Positions 28,768 to 36,974 of a stretch of 64,000 nucleotides of DNA are shown piece by piece. How positions within the stretch are numbered: the first letter of the stretch is position 1; the number at the start of each line of letters is the position of its first letter. The notes beneath the pieces are model-generated. The model saw only the letters and a list, made by a program, of their open reading frames with translations, did not search any database and was not told where the DNA came from. The position numbers and the translations under genes were made by a program. The DNA comes from Ruminococcus sp. (GTDB taxonomy: Bacteria > Bacillota > Clostridia > Oscillospirales > Ruminococcaceae), in NCBI GenBank assembly GCA_017626015.1, contig JAGAJO010000009.1:186001-250000 (forward strand), read 5' to 3'.

Positions 28768-29142
28768 ATGATCATAATTTACATTTTATGTTTAATGCCT
28801 GTACCGTTTATAATGATAGGCGCAGGGTGGTTTATAAAAAAATATCCTCCGTCTGTTATAAATAACGCTTACGGATACCGCACGAAACGTGCTATGAAAA
28901 GTCTCCCTGCGTGGAAATTTGCGCAGGAAAACTGCGGACGTATCTTGATAAAAACCGGTAAGCTTATGATCCTGCCTTCTGCGGAAATTTGCGCAGTATG
29001 CTGTTATGCTCCCAGGATTGCAAAGGCAGGTATTCTTGCAGTTGTTCCGATCTTGCAGACCGCCGTTGTGCTTCTTTCTATTATTCCTATGGAGAAGCAG
29101 CTGAAAGCAAAATTTGATGAAAACGGGGAGGAAATAAAGTGA
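28768..29142 (+). CDS. SdpI-family membrane protein
   Basis: The 124-residue protein has three hydrophobic segments (about 1-22, 68-83 and 88-105) and the SdpI-type motif NNAYGYRTKRAMKS with a downstream W-x-FAQ. Characterised SdpI gives immunity to the SdpC toxin in Bacillus; most relatives are uncharacterised. A GGGGGAG ribosome-binding site precedes the ATG, and the next gene overlaps its end by 4 bp. Confidence 0.72.
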   Translation: MIIIYILCLMPVPFIMIGAGWFIKKYPPSVINNAYGYRTKRAMKSLPAWKFAQENCGRILIKTGKLMILPSAEICAVCCYAPRIAKAGILAVVPILQTAVVLLSIIPMEKQLKAKFDENGEEIK

Positions 29143-29525
29143 CGGGTTCAGCCAAAAAATATATGAGAATACAAGGCAGGAAAACCGCCTACCGTACAGG
29201 TAAGCCCGTGGGAGTTTTTATACTCAACTGGAGAAGAATACGAGACGGGATTTACAGCAAAGAGGACGCCGAGCTTTATGACAGAACTCACAAATGGTTT
29301 CTGGAGAATTTGCCAGAGCCTCCGTTCTACGGGGATAATAACGATAATCCGCAGGGAGCCATAACCTATTTCAAAACCGAAGGCTTTGAGTTAATGCGTG
29401 AAAAAGTTGAGATACTTATGGAATTGCTCGACAAATATAAAGTGCCGTATGATATTGTGTACACTGATTATGTGGGAAAAATCATCTATGAGGACGAGTA
29501 TCAGGTTGCTGTGATAGACGAATGA
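29139..29525 (+). CDS. Hypothetical protein
   Basis: The 128-residue soluble protein begins with GTG overlapping the previous stop codon, with GGGGAGG upstream. It has a basic N-terminus followed by a charged, mostly helical middle region (FELMREKVEILMELLDKYKV) and an acidic C-terminus. I do not recognise a domain. The tight four-base overlaps with the genes before and after suggest a translationally coupled set of small genes. Confidence 0.65.
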   Translation: MTGSAKKYMRIQGRKTAYRTGKPVGVFILNWRRIRDGIYSKEDAELYDRTHKWFLENLPEPPFYGDNNDNPQGAITYFKTEGFELMREKVEILMELLDKYKVPYDIVYTDYVGKIIYEDEYQVAVIDE

Positions 29526-29686
29526 AGAAGCTGATATTTATCTGCGGAGCAAACGGTATAGGCAAAACTACGATAAGCAGACAGCTTTTATATAACATCG
29601 AGGATTCTGCTTATGTTGACTCAGACGCCTTGAGAATGATCAACCCGAACGTGCTTGATGACCGGACTATACCCTCTGTGAGATAA
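29522..29686 (+). pseudogene. Truncated P-loop kinase/ATPase (54 codons)
   Basis: Starting at ATG 29522, which overlaps the previous stop, the frame reads MKKLIFICGANGIGKTT and continues through DSDALRMINPNVLDD to TAA at 29684. GANGIGKTT is a good P-loop and the DSD segment is typical of zeta-toxin-like and AAA kinases of about 180-200 residues. Only the N-terminal quarter remains, and no continuation is found in other frames before the next gene at 29721. It is therefore a 3'-truncated remnant, presumably left by a deletion. Confidence 0.7.
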
Positions 29687-29720
29687 CACACTTGACAGGC
29701 ATATATACGGAGCTATAATT

Positions 29721-30416
29721 ATGGAGGAAAAATTTTTTTACATTGACAATATCCCTGCGGTGCAATACGGCGATCCCAGCGGCAAGGTTTACATTTTTGT
29801 ACACGGAAAAATGGGTCACAAAGAGGAGGCGTCGGATTTTGCGCAAATTGTATGTCCAAAGGGCTGGCAGGTACTGAGTATTGATTTGCCCGGGCACGGC
29901 GAACGCAAAAGTGAAATGACTTTCTTTGTACCGTGGAAAACTGTTCCAGAACTGCGAGCAGTGTTGAAGTACGCCAAATCCCGTTGGAGTACCGTTGCTC
30001 TGAGAGCCAACAGTATCGGAGCGTGGTTCAGTCTGCTGGCATACGGCGGAGAACGGCTTGAAAGATCGCTGTTTGTATCTCCTGTGCTTGATATGGTGCG
30101 GCTGATTGAAAATATGATGAAATGGTCCTCTGTTACCGCTGAGGAGCTGGAGAAACGAAAGACAATACCTACCGATTTCGGAGAAACTCTCGACTGGGAT
30201 TACTATCAGTATGTCAAATCCAACGGAATATCCGTATGGAATTCCCCGACATCAATTTTGTATGCCGATAGGGACAATTTAACCGAACGGCATACCGTTG
30301 ATGAGTTTGTCAAACATTTCGGCTGTGACTTAGCTGTTATGGAAAACGGCGAGCATTGGTTTCACACGCCAGAACAGTTGAAGTTTTTGAATAAATGGAT
30401 ATTGGAAAATTGCTGA
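29721..30416 (+). CDS. Alpha/beta hydrolase
   Basis: This 231-residue protein shows an alpha/beta-hydrolase layout: FVHGKMGHKEEA for the oxyanion region, IDLPGHGE, a nucleophile elbow ANSIGAW (Ser near residue 97, with Ala replacing the first Gly of GxSxG), YADRDNL for the acid and NGEHWFH for the histidine. It is small and cytoplasmic. GGAG lies eight bases before the ATG. It is the last gene before hisI resumes the histidine genes. Substrate is unknown. Confidence 0.78.
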   Translation: MEEKFFYIDNIPAVQYGDPSGKVYIFVHGKMGHKEEASDFAQIVCPKGWQVLSIDLPGHGERKSEMTFFVPWKTVPELRAVLKYAKSRWSTVALRANSIGAWFSLLAYGGERLERSLFVSPVLDMVRLIENMMKWSSVTAEELEKRKTIPTDFGETLDWDYYQYVKSNGISVWNSPTSILYADRDNLTERHTVDEFVKHFGCDLAVMENGEHWFHTPEQLKFLNKWILENC

Positions 30417-30428
30417 AGGAGAAAAATT

Positions 30429-30788
30429 ATGAGTAACATCAAAATCAACATTAACGATCTTGACAAATATTTTGAAAAAGGGGAGCTTATCCCTGCGATA
30501 TGCTATGAGGTCGATACAAAAACAGTGCTTATGCTTGCCTATATGAATAAGGAGAGCCTAAGGCGTACCCTTGAAACAGGCTATACATGGTTCTGGAGCC
30601 GTTCAAGGCAGGAATACTGGAACAAGGGCGCAACCAGCGGACATCTGCAAAAGGTGGTTTCCATATATGCCGACTGCGACAACGATACCCTGCTTGTCAA
30701 CGTCAGACAGACGGGAGTTGCCTGTCATACAGGCTCATATAGCTGTTTTTTCAATGAAATGTATAATGAAAATGAGGAGGAAAAATAA
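30429..30788 (+). CDS. hisI: Phosphoribosyl-AMP cyclohydrolase
   Basis: HisI opens the purine ring of PR-AMP. The 119-residue monofunctional enzyme shows [34 protein letters not shown], the metal-binding ADCDNDTLL and the cysteine motif [12 protein letters not shown]. It is separate from HisE, which follows immediately, whereas enterobacteria fuse the two. A GAAGGAG site precedes the ATG. Confidence 0.97.
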   Translation: MSNIKININDLDKYFEKGELIPAICYEVDTKTVLMLAYMNKESLRRTLETGYTWFWSRSRQEYWNKGATSGHLQKVVSIYADCDNDTLLVNVRQTGVACHTGSYSCFFNEMYNENEEEK

Positions 30789-31127
30789 ATGACAGTATAT
30801 CAGGAAATTTTCGAGGTAATCAAACAGCGTAAGGCTGACTATGAAAACGGCGCAGCTCAGGAAAACAGCTACACCGCCTATCTTTTCGACAAGGGCGTGG
30901 ACAAGATCTGCAAAAAGGTTGGCGAGGAAGCTGCCGAAACGATAATTGCCGCAAAAAACGGCGATAACGACGAGCTCATGAACGAAATAAACGATCTGCT
31001 TTATCACGTTATGGTGCTTGCGGCAAATCAGGGCCTTGACTGGTCAGAAGTTGAAAGAGTGCTTGATGAGAGAAACGAAAAGATCGGAAATCTGAAAAAA
31101 TTTCATACAGTGGATAAAAACACTTGA
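30789..31127 (+). CDS. hisE: Phosphoribosyl-ATP pyrophosphatase
   Basis: HisE removes pyrophosphate from PR-ATP. The 112-residue protein has the MazG-like motif pair: KKVGEEAAETIIAAKNGD near residues 41-58 and NEINDLLYHVMVL near 65-77, with conserved ExxD. The ATG directly follows the hisI stop with AGGAGG inside the hisI end. It closes the histidine gene string and is followed by a terminator. Confidence 0.96.
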   Translation: MTVYQEIFEVIKQRKADYENGAAQENSYTAYLFDKGVDKICKKVGEEAAETIIAAKNGDNDELMNEINDLLYHVMVLAANQGLDWSEVERVLDERNEKIGNLKKFHTVDKNT

Positions 31128-31160
31128 CAGTAAAATGCTTGGGTATTTAAATAGTTATGG

Positions 31161-31203
31161 ATTTATCTCTGTTTCGCCTATGCGGATAAGAGATAAATTT
31201 TTT
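31161..31203 (+). terminator. Intrinsic terminator of the his operon
   Basis: The stem atttatctct/agagataaat encloses an 18-nt loop and is followed by a run of six T residues. Confidence 0.8.
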
Positions 31204-31288
31204 GCCGTTTTGCACACTTTTTTCTCCGGGTGAATATGATGTAGAGAAGTAAGAATACTTCCCAATTTAATTTACAGGAGGATTTATT

Positions 31289-32074
31289 ATGAGCGAATTT
31301 AACTGCAAACCCGGCAGACCGTTTAAAGAAGCTGTTTGTGTGGACGCTATGAGAATTTTTGATTCATGCAGTTCTCAGGACTGTCTTGAGGACGTGGAGT
31401 TTTGCTTTGATCCGCAGGATCAGAATGCCATAAACAATGCGTCTTACATTAAAACAAAGTGCATAGACGTTACCGACGTAAGCTTTGCCGTTGCACCGGT
31501 TGCGTTTAATCAGGGTTTTTACGCCGTTGATGTAACATATTATTTCAGAGCACAGATCGAGGTTTATTGCAGCGAAAACGTGCCGCCGGTCATAGTTTTC
31601 GGAAAAGCTGCATTTACCAAAAAGGTTATACTTTTCGGCAGCGACGGCAGCACTCAGAGATTTGTTTCAGATGACTGCTGTCCGCCTAAGCAGGAAACGC
31701 CTGTGACAGGCTGCGCCGCCTGCTGCAATGGAGTTTCAACCCTTCCGACCGCAACTGCAAGTGTCGTTTCGCCTATGTGTCTCGATACGAAGCTTGTTAA
31801 TTCCTGCACCTGCGCAGAAACTAAAAATGTGCTTATAACCATAGGTCTTTTTGCGATAGTTTCACTTCAGAGACCGGTGCCGATCATGATTCCGGTTTAC
31901 GACTACTGCGTCCCCGAAAAGGAGTGTTCCACCAACAGCGACAGTCCCTGTGAGATGTTTGAAAAAATGTGTTTCCCCACGTCGGAATTTTTCCCGAAAA
32001 GTCTGAACGATTATCCGTGCGGCTGCAATGAAGCGGCGGAGTTGTCTGAGGAAACTTCCGAAGGCGATAGCTGA
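31289..32074 (+). CDS. Cysteine-rich conserved clostridial protein
   Basis: The 261-residue protein has 21 cysteines, including a CC pair near 150 and a CAACC cluster, and no signal peptide or membrane segment. The middle (about 55-140) is a predicted beta-rich domain with YYFRAQIEVYC and KKVILFGSDGS. Similar proteins occur widely in clostridia, without a known function. A very strong AGGAGG site and single-gene organisation suggest high expression at some stage. Cysteine richness recalls spore-coat or storage proteins, but nothing in the sequence proves it. Confidence 0.75.
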   Translation: MSEFNCKPGRPFKEAVCVDAMRIFDSCSSQDCLEDVEFCFDPQDQNAINNASYIKTKCIDVTDVSFAVAPVAFNQGFYAVDVTYYFRAQIEVYCSENVPPVIVFGKAAFTKKVILFGSDGSTQRFVSDDCCPPKQETPVTGCAACCNGVSTLPTATASVVSPMCLDTKLVNSCTCAETKNVLITIGLFAIVSLQRPVPIMIPVYDYCVPEKECSTNSDSPCEMFEKMCFPTSEFFPKSLNDYPCGCNEAAELSEETSEGDS

Positions 32075-32111
32075 TACGTTAAACGGTATTGAAGATTTAT
32101 TAGTTAATAAA

Positions 32112-32185
32112 AGCGGACGGCGATCATTTGAACGCCGTCCGCCGAAATATAAGAACCTGTATCAGCTTCAACAAATACAGGTTCT
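32112..32185. terminator. Two tandem hairpins between converging genes
   Basis: A perfect 10-bp stem (gcggacggcg/cgccgtccgc, 32112-32141) is followed by a 12-bp stem (aagaacctgtat/atacaggttctt, 32150-32185) with an AT-rich tail. They separate the plus-strand cysteine-rich gene from the minus-strand LCP gene and probably terminate both. Confidence 0.75.
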
Positions 32186-32201
32186 TATTTATTATTCAAA
32201 A

Positions 32202-33506
32202 TTAATACTGATTGTAAATGTTTTCGCCCAGGTAGCGGATATTTGTGTTGAAGTCGATACCAAGTACCGCCATTCCGCTTATTGTCAGGTTCCACCATGT
32301 GTTGTCTGCCGGAACTCTGCACTGGACTCTTTCATAACCCAGTAATGTGGGAGCGTCAAGAATAAGATCGAAGATCTCGTCACGCTGGATATTCGTGGTC
32401 ACATTAGGCAGGATCTCATCCAGCAGATCGCCAAGCTCAGTAATGCTCAGATCATTCATCTTGCTGATGATCTGTTCAAGAACGGTTCTCTGACGCTCGG
32501 TCCTTCCGAAATCCGTACCAACGTATCTGATCCTTGAGTATGCCAGCGCCTGAGCACCGTTTAGCGTATAATCTCCGCCTCCGGAAAGCTTGTAAGAGTT
32601 GGCGTTGTTTCCTTCCAGATTGTTTATTCCGGTAAGATACTGGTTAAGATATTTTACTTCCTCGTCTGTAACGCTTATGTCAACTCCGCCTACAGTGTCC
32701 ACAACCTTTATAAACGAGTAAAAATTGACCTGTACATAGTTATGGATCGGAACCTTGAAATTACTTTCAAGCGTTTCAATAAGCAGATCCGGACCTCCGT
32801 AAGCATAAGCGTGATTGAGTCTCGTATTAGAAACGTTTGGAATGTAAAGATAAATATCTCTCAGGAAAGATGTCATTATTACCTTTTCGGTAGATCTGTT
32901 TATGGAAACAAGGATCATGCTGTCAGAACGTCCTCTGGAATTTTTATCTCTTGCGTCGGTACCGATAAGCAGAACATTGTATACGTTTGGATCGTCGAAA
33001 TCATAATTGTAAGTCTCTGTGTATTCGACCTGATAGTTTGTTTCGTTATCGTTAGTTTTGACCTCAGTCTTACTGCTGTTTTTATTATCTTTTTTATCAG
33101 TATTTTCTATATTCTGCTTTATCTGTTCGTCGATCTTGTCGATCTCCTCCTGGGGAGAATCCGGTTCGGAGGTTATATCGTCATCAGGTTCTATTGAGTC
33201 AAGTATCTCGTACTTACTGGTTTCATCTACAATATTGACCTTGTCAATGTAATGATAAATTACCCCGACGCCAACTGCAACCGCAATACCGGTAAGAACA
33301 AGAATAATAAGAAGGATTATCAGAAAGATCCTGAGCTTATTGGTTTTTTTTCTGGGCTTCTGATTTTTACCCGAAGGATTTTCATCCTTCTGTTCTGCAA
33401 GCTTTCCGTCCGGATCGTTAAGATCGTAAAGCTTTTCTCCGGATTTTGATTTATCCATGGTGTCTGAAATTATCTTTTCTATTGAATCGTTTTTGTTATC
33501 AGCCAT
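32202..33506 (-). CDS. LytR-CpsA-Psr (LCP) family protein
   Basis: LCP enzymes attach teichoic acids or polysaccharides from lipid carriers to peptidoglycan. The 434-residue protein has a charged cytoplasmic N-terminus (1-57), one membrane segment (about 58-85), an acidic linker, and the LCP domain from about 178. The domain contains NVLLIGTDARD, RGRSDSMILVSIN, SFLRDIYLYIP, NHAYAYGGPDLLIETLE and YSRIRYVGTDFGRTERQR, with the conserved Arg and Asp residues. It has a GGAGG site and its own promoter. Confidence 0.93.
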   Translation of the reverse strand: MADNKNDSIEKIISDTMDKSKSGEKLYDLNDPDGKLAEQKDENPSGKNQKPRKKTNKLRIFLIILLIILVLTGIAVAVGVGVIYHYIDKVNIVDETSKYEILDSIEPDDDITSEPDSPQEEIDKIDEQIKQNIENTDKKDNKNSSKTEVKTNDNETNYQVEYTETYNYDFDDPNVYNVLLIGTDARDKNSRGRSDSMILVSINRSTEKVIMTSFLRDIYLYIPNVSNTRLNHAYAYGGPDLLIETLESNFKVPIHNYVQVNFYSFIKVVDTVGGVDISVTDEEVKYLNQYLTGINNLEGNNANSYKLSGGGDYTLNGAQALAYSRIRYVGTDFGRTERQRTVLEQIISKMNDLSITELGDLLDEILPNVTTNIQRDEIFDLILDAPTLLGYERVQCRVPADNTWWNLTISGMAVLGIDFNTNIRYLGENIYNQY

Positions 33507-33550
33507 AATTTACCTCCAATGATAAACTCCGATTACAGATATACAAATTA

Positions 33551-33579
33551 ATTATAAACCATTTTACCGAATAAATCAA
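33551..33579 (-). promoter_or_regulatory. Sigma-A-type promoter for the LCP gene
   Basis: On the minus strand TTGATT (33579-33574), a 17-bp spacer and TATAAT (33556-33551) lie about 45 bp before the start codon. Confidence 0.7.
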
Positions 33580-33689
33580 GAGAAATCCTCAAATTTTGTA
33601 CTATTTATTGTATTTCAAATAACGCTGTAACAATATTATAGTAAAAAGCACAAGAATTACAGTAAAATTGCAAAAAGTTATAAATTCTA

Positions 33690-33718
33690 TTGACTAATTA
33701 AAAGAAAAATGGTATGAT
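33690..33718 (+). promoter_or_regulatory. Sigma-A-type promoter for lysA
   Basis: TTGACT (33690-33695), a 17-bp spacer and TATGAT (33713-33718) lie 50 bp before the lysA start, divergent from the LCP promoter. Confidence 0.7.
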
Positions 33719-33767
33719 ATATTATATATTTAATGAACAATTCAATCGGAAAGAGGAAGAATTGGCG

Positions 33768-35045
33768 ATGAAAAAACCATTTATTACAAAACAGCAGGCT
33801 GAGGAAATATCAGCTAAATATCCTACACCCTTTCATATTTATGATGAAAAGGGAATAAGGAAGAATGCCAGAGATCTATATAAGGCGTTCAGTTGGAATA
33901 AGGGTTACAGAGAGTATTTTGCTGTAAAAGCGACTCCGAATCCCTACATACTTAAAATTTTACAGGAAGAAGGCTGCGGAGTAGATTGTTCGTCCCTTAC
34001 TGAACTTATGATGAGCGAATGCTGCGGTTTTTCCGGCAGCGATATTATGTTTTCTTCCAATGTTACGCCGCAGGAGGATTATCTTAAAGCGAGGGAGCTT
34101 GGAGCGTATATAAATCTGGACGATTTCACGCATATTGAATATCTTGACAAGCTCTGTGGTATTCCCGAAACAATTTGCTGCCGTTTTAATCCCGGCGGAC
34201 ATTTCTCTATAGAAAACCAGATCATGGACAACCCCGGCGAGGCAAAGTACGGCTTCACAAAAGAGCAGCTTATCGAGGGCTTTAAGCTCCTTAAAAGCAA
34301 GGGTGCAAAGTATTTCGGCTTACACGCTTTTCTTGCTTCAAATACCGTTTCAAATGCGTATTATCCGAAGCTTGCACGAATCCTTTTTGAACTTGCCGTT
34401 GAGCTTAAGGAGAAAACCGGTGCTGACATTAAATTTATCAATCTTTCCGGAGGAATAGGAATTTCATACGAGCCTGATAAGCCGCAGAATGATATTTTTG
34501 CCATCGGTGAAGGCGTGCATAAGGCGTTTGACGATATACTTGTTCCTGCGGGAATGGGGGACGTTGCTATTTTTACCGAGCTTGGCAGATATATGCTTGC
34601 TCCTTACGGACATCTTGTGACCACCTGTGTTCATCAGAAACACATATACAAGGAATATATAGGCGTAGACGCCTGCGCCTGCAACCTTATGAGACCTGCG
34701 ATGTACGGCGCTTATCATCATATTACGGTTCTTGGCAAGGAAAATGCGCCATGTGACCATAAATATGACGTGACCGGAAGTCTTTGCGAAAACAACGATA
34801 AATTTGCAATTGACAGAATGCTTCCTGAGATCAATATAGGGGATATTCTTGTTATTCACGATACAGGAGCGCACGGATTTTCTATGGGATATAATTACAA
34901 CGGAAGACTTCGCTCTGCCGAGCTTCTGCTTTGCGAGGACGGAACAGTAAAGCTTATCAGACGTGCGGAAACTCCCGCCGACTATTTCGCTACATTTGAT
35001 TTTACTGGAATCATGGACAAGTACCTCGATAAAAACGGTAAATAG
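33768..35045 (+). CDS. lysA: Diaminopimelate decarboxylase
   Basis: LysA makes lysine from meso-diaminopimelate. The 425-residue fold III PLP enzyme shows YFAVKATPNPYIL with the PLP lysine near residue 51, CSSLTELM, CRFNPGGH, NLSGGIGISYEPD, TELGRYMLAPYG, and a C-terminal DTGAHGFSMGYNYNGRLR. ATG 33768 with AGAGGAAG is preferred over the upstream in-frame codon. The related decarboxylases for arginine or carboxynorspermidine are less likely. It has its own promoter and terminator, so it is probably monocistronic. Confidence 0.88.
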   Translation: MKKPFITKQQAEEISAKYPTPFHIYDEKGIRKNARDLYKAFSWNKGYREYFAVKATPNPYILKILQEEGCGVDCSSLTELMMSECCGFSGSDIMFSSNVTPQEDYLKARELGAYINLDDFTHIEYLDKLCGIPETICCRFNPGGHFSIENQIMDNPGEAKYGFTKEQLIEGFKLLKSKGAKYFGLHAFLASNTVSNAYYPKLARILFELAVELKEKTGADIKFINLSGGIGISYEPDKPQNDIFAIGEGVHKAFDDILVPAGMGDVAIFTELGRYMLAPYGHLVTTCVHQKHIYKEYIGVDACACNLMRPAMYGAYHHITVLGKENAPCDHKYDVTGSLCENNDKFAIDRMLPEINIGDILVIHDTGAHGFSMGYNYNGRLRSAELLLCEDGTVKLIRRAETPADYFATFDFTGIMDKYLDKNGK

Positions 35046-35055
35046 GCATACTTTA

Positions 35056-35089
35056 AAATCCGCAGTTAAGGTTATCTGCGGATTTTTTT
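35056..35089 (+). terminator. Intrinsic terminator of lysA
   Basis: The stem aaatccgca/tgcggattt with a short loop is followed by a run of T residues. Confidence 0.85.
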
Positions 35090-35119
35090 GTTTATTAATA
35101 AAAATTACCGCCGAAATAC

Positions 35120-35179
35120 TTGCAATCTGCATGAAAATGTTGTATAATATTATATTGAGTTGGTATGCTTAAACATACC
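35120..35179 (+). promoter_or_regulatory. Promoter and 5' palindrome of the gatCAB-aspS operon
   Basis: TTGCAA (35120-35125), a 17-bp spacer and TATAAT (35143-35148) form a strong promoter. The predicted transcript start is near 35155, and a perfect inverted repeat ggtatg-cttaaa-catacc (35162-35179) follows at once. It could be an operator or a stabilising 5' stem-loop in the mRNA. Confidence 0.7.
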
Positions 35180-35206
35180 CGAATAATCGGAAAGGTAAGG
35201 AATATT

Positions 35207-35485
35207 ATGGATACTAATTTGGTGAAATATCTTGCCGAGCTTGGAAAGCTTGAATTTTCCAGTGAAGAGCTTGAAAAGACTGCGGAGGAAATGACAGATA
35301 TTATTGCCCTTATGGATACCGTCAAGGAAATTGACATAACCTACGATGATCTGAAGGACAACCATAACGTTTATCTTGACAATCTGAGAACGGACGAGCC
35401 TAAGGCTTCCATGCCTACCTCCAAGGTGCTTCAGAACGCTGAGAATACAAATAACTGCTTTGTCGTTCCAAAGGTAGTTGAATAA
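35207..35485 (+). CDS. gatC: Asp-tRNA(Asn)/Glu-tRNA(Gln) amidotransferase subunit GatC
   Basis: GatC is the small subunit that wraps around GatA and stabilises the GatAB core. The 92-residue protein has KYLAELGKLEFSSEELEK at the N-terminus and the ends LRTDEPKASMP and FVVPKVVE typical of the family. ATG 35207 has AAGGTAAGG upstream; the open frame continues to 35165. It starts the gatC-gatA-gatB:aspS operon. Confidence 0.94.
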   Translation: MDTNLVKYLAELGKLEFSSEELEKTAEEMTDIIALMDTVKEIDITYDDLKDNHNVYLDNLRTDEPKASMPTSKVLQNAENTNNCFVVPKVVE

Positions 35486-35510
35486 TTTAAACAGAAGGGT
35501 AGTGTGTGAT

Positions 35511-36959
35511 TTGGACATTTCTTCAATGAAGCTGAGAGATATGCGCAGGGCGTTAGACGAAAAGAAGATCTCTGCGCCCGAGCTTGCAAAGGAATACCTT
35601 GAAAATATAAACAAATACGATGAAAAGCTTGAATGCTATATAACAGTAACTGCCGATAAGGCTGCGGCACAGGCAGAAAAGGCTCAGGAAATTATTAATA
35701 AAGGAGAGGCTAAGGCTCTTACGGGAATCCCTCTTGCAATAAAGGACAATATCTGTACGGAGGGCGTAAGGACTACCTGCGCTTCAAGGATCCTTGAGAA
35801 CTTCGTTCCGCCTTATAATGCAACGGTTATGGAAAAGCTGGAACATCAGAATATTGTCATGCTTGGTAAAACATCAATGGACGAGTTTGCCATGGGCGGT
35901 TCTACTCAGACATCGGCATTTAAAAAGACAAAAAATCCATATAACGTTAATTGCGTTCCCGGAGGATCTTCCGGAGGTTCAGCTGCGGTCGTTGCGGCGG
36001 ATCTTGCTCCGGCTGCTCTCGGTTCCGATACCGGAGGTTCTATCAGGCAGCCCTCGGCGTTCTGCGGAGTGACGGGTATAAAACCAACATACAGCCGTGT
36101 GTCACGTTACGGTTTGGTAGCCTTCGCTTCTTCGCTGGATCAGATCGGACCTATCGCCAAGGATTCACACGACTGTGCGATCCTCCTTAATGCGATCTGC
36201 GGTTTCGATCCCCACGACGGTACAAGCTCTGTAAACGAGGTCCCTGATTTTACGGCAAAAATCGGGAAACCGGTAAAGGGTATGAAGATTGCATTGCCCA
36301 AGGAGTTCTTTGCGGATGGTATCGACAGCGAAGTCAGAGATGCTGTCTTAAAGGCTGCCGACGAATACAAGGCTATGGGAGCCGAGCTGGTGGAATGTTC
36401 CATGCCGTCACTTAAATATGCCGTCCCATGTTATTATCTGCTTGCCTGCGCTGAAGCCGCTTCCAATCTTTCAAGATATGACGGTATTAAGTACGGCCAC
36501 AGAGCCAAGGGTGCCGACAGCTATGAGGAGCTGGTGATCAGATCACGCTCCGAGGGCTTCGGCGAAGAGGTAAAAAGAAGGATACTTTTAGGAAACTATT
36601 GTCTTTCCAGCGGATATTACGACGCTTATTACAGAAAGGCTCTTGCTCTGCGCCAGCTCATAAGAAAAGAATATGACGATATTTTTGAGAACTGCGATGT
36701 GATCCTTACGCCCACGACCCCGACGGTAGCTTACAGTCCTGAAATAACTGCCGATCCGGTACAGATGTATCAGGCGGATATCTGCACTGTCACAGTAAAC
36801 ATAGCAGGTCTTCCCGCAGTGTCAACACCCTGCGGATACGATAAAAACGGAATGCCCATAGGACTTTCAATAATCGGAAGAAAGTTTGACGAGCAGACCG
36901 TTCTTCAGATTTCAGATGCCTACGAGCAGGGATTCACTCCCGTTGCGCCGAAGCTTTAA
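35511..36959 (+). CDS. gatA: Amidotransferase subunit GatA
   Basis: GatA is the amidase subunit that releases ammonia from glutamine or asparagine. The 482-residue protein has the amidase-signature Ser-cisSer-Lys triad: Lys in AIKDNICTEG, and GGSSGGSAA with GSDTGGSIRQPSAFCG. TTG 35511 is the likely start, because AGAAGGG lies 11 nt upstream and the resulting N-terminus matches the family. GTG 35502 is too close to that site, and ATG 35526 would trim the first helix. It ends 15 bp before the GatB-AspRS gene. Confidence 0.95.
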   Translation: MDISSMKLRDMRRALDEKKISAPELAKEYLENINKYDEKLECYITVTADKAAAQAEKAQEIINKGEAKALTGIPLAIKDNICTEGVRTTCASRILENFVPPYNATVMEKLEHQNIVMLGKTSMDEFAMGGSTQTSAFKKTKNPYNVNCVPGGSSGGSAAVVAADLAPAALGSDTGGSIRQPSAFCGVTGIKPTYSRVSRYGLVAFASSLDQIGPIAKDSHDCAILLNAICGFDPHDGTSSVNEVPDFTAKIGKPVKGMKIALPKEFFADGIDSEVRDAVLKAADEYKAMGAELVECSMPSLKYAVPCYYLLACAEAASNLSRYDGIKYGHRAKGADSYEELVIRSRSEGFGEEVKRRILLGNYCLSSGYYDAYYRKALALRQLIRKEYDDIFENCDVILTPTTPTVAYSPEITADPVQMYQADICTVTVNIAGLPAVSTPCGYDKNGMPIGLSIIGRKFDEQTVLQISDAYEQGFTPVAPKL

Positions 36960-36974
36960 AGGAGGAAAAGACAA

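Noticed and set aside
28719-28865. Frame of about 48 codons starting MMKYLVADGN between the AAA ATPase and SdpI genes
   Set aside because: It mostly overlaps the SdpI-like gene in another frame, lacks a good ribosome-binding site, and shows no recognisable domain.
29692-29719. TTGACA-N16-TATAAT in front of the alpha/beta hydrolase gene
   Set aside because: The -10 box ends two bases before the ATG, so a transcript from it would start inside the gene and lose the start codon. It is probably coincidental in an AT-rich junction.
30789-31127. HisE and the MazG-like protein at 24825 as duplicate copies of one gene
   Set aside because: Sequences and motifs differ clearly. Only the 30789 product has the ExxD motif and the HisE-type ends.
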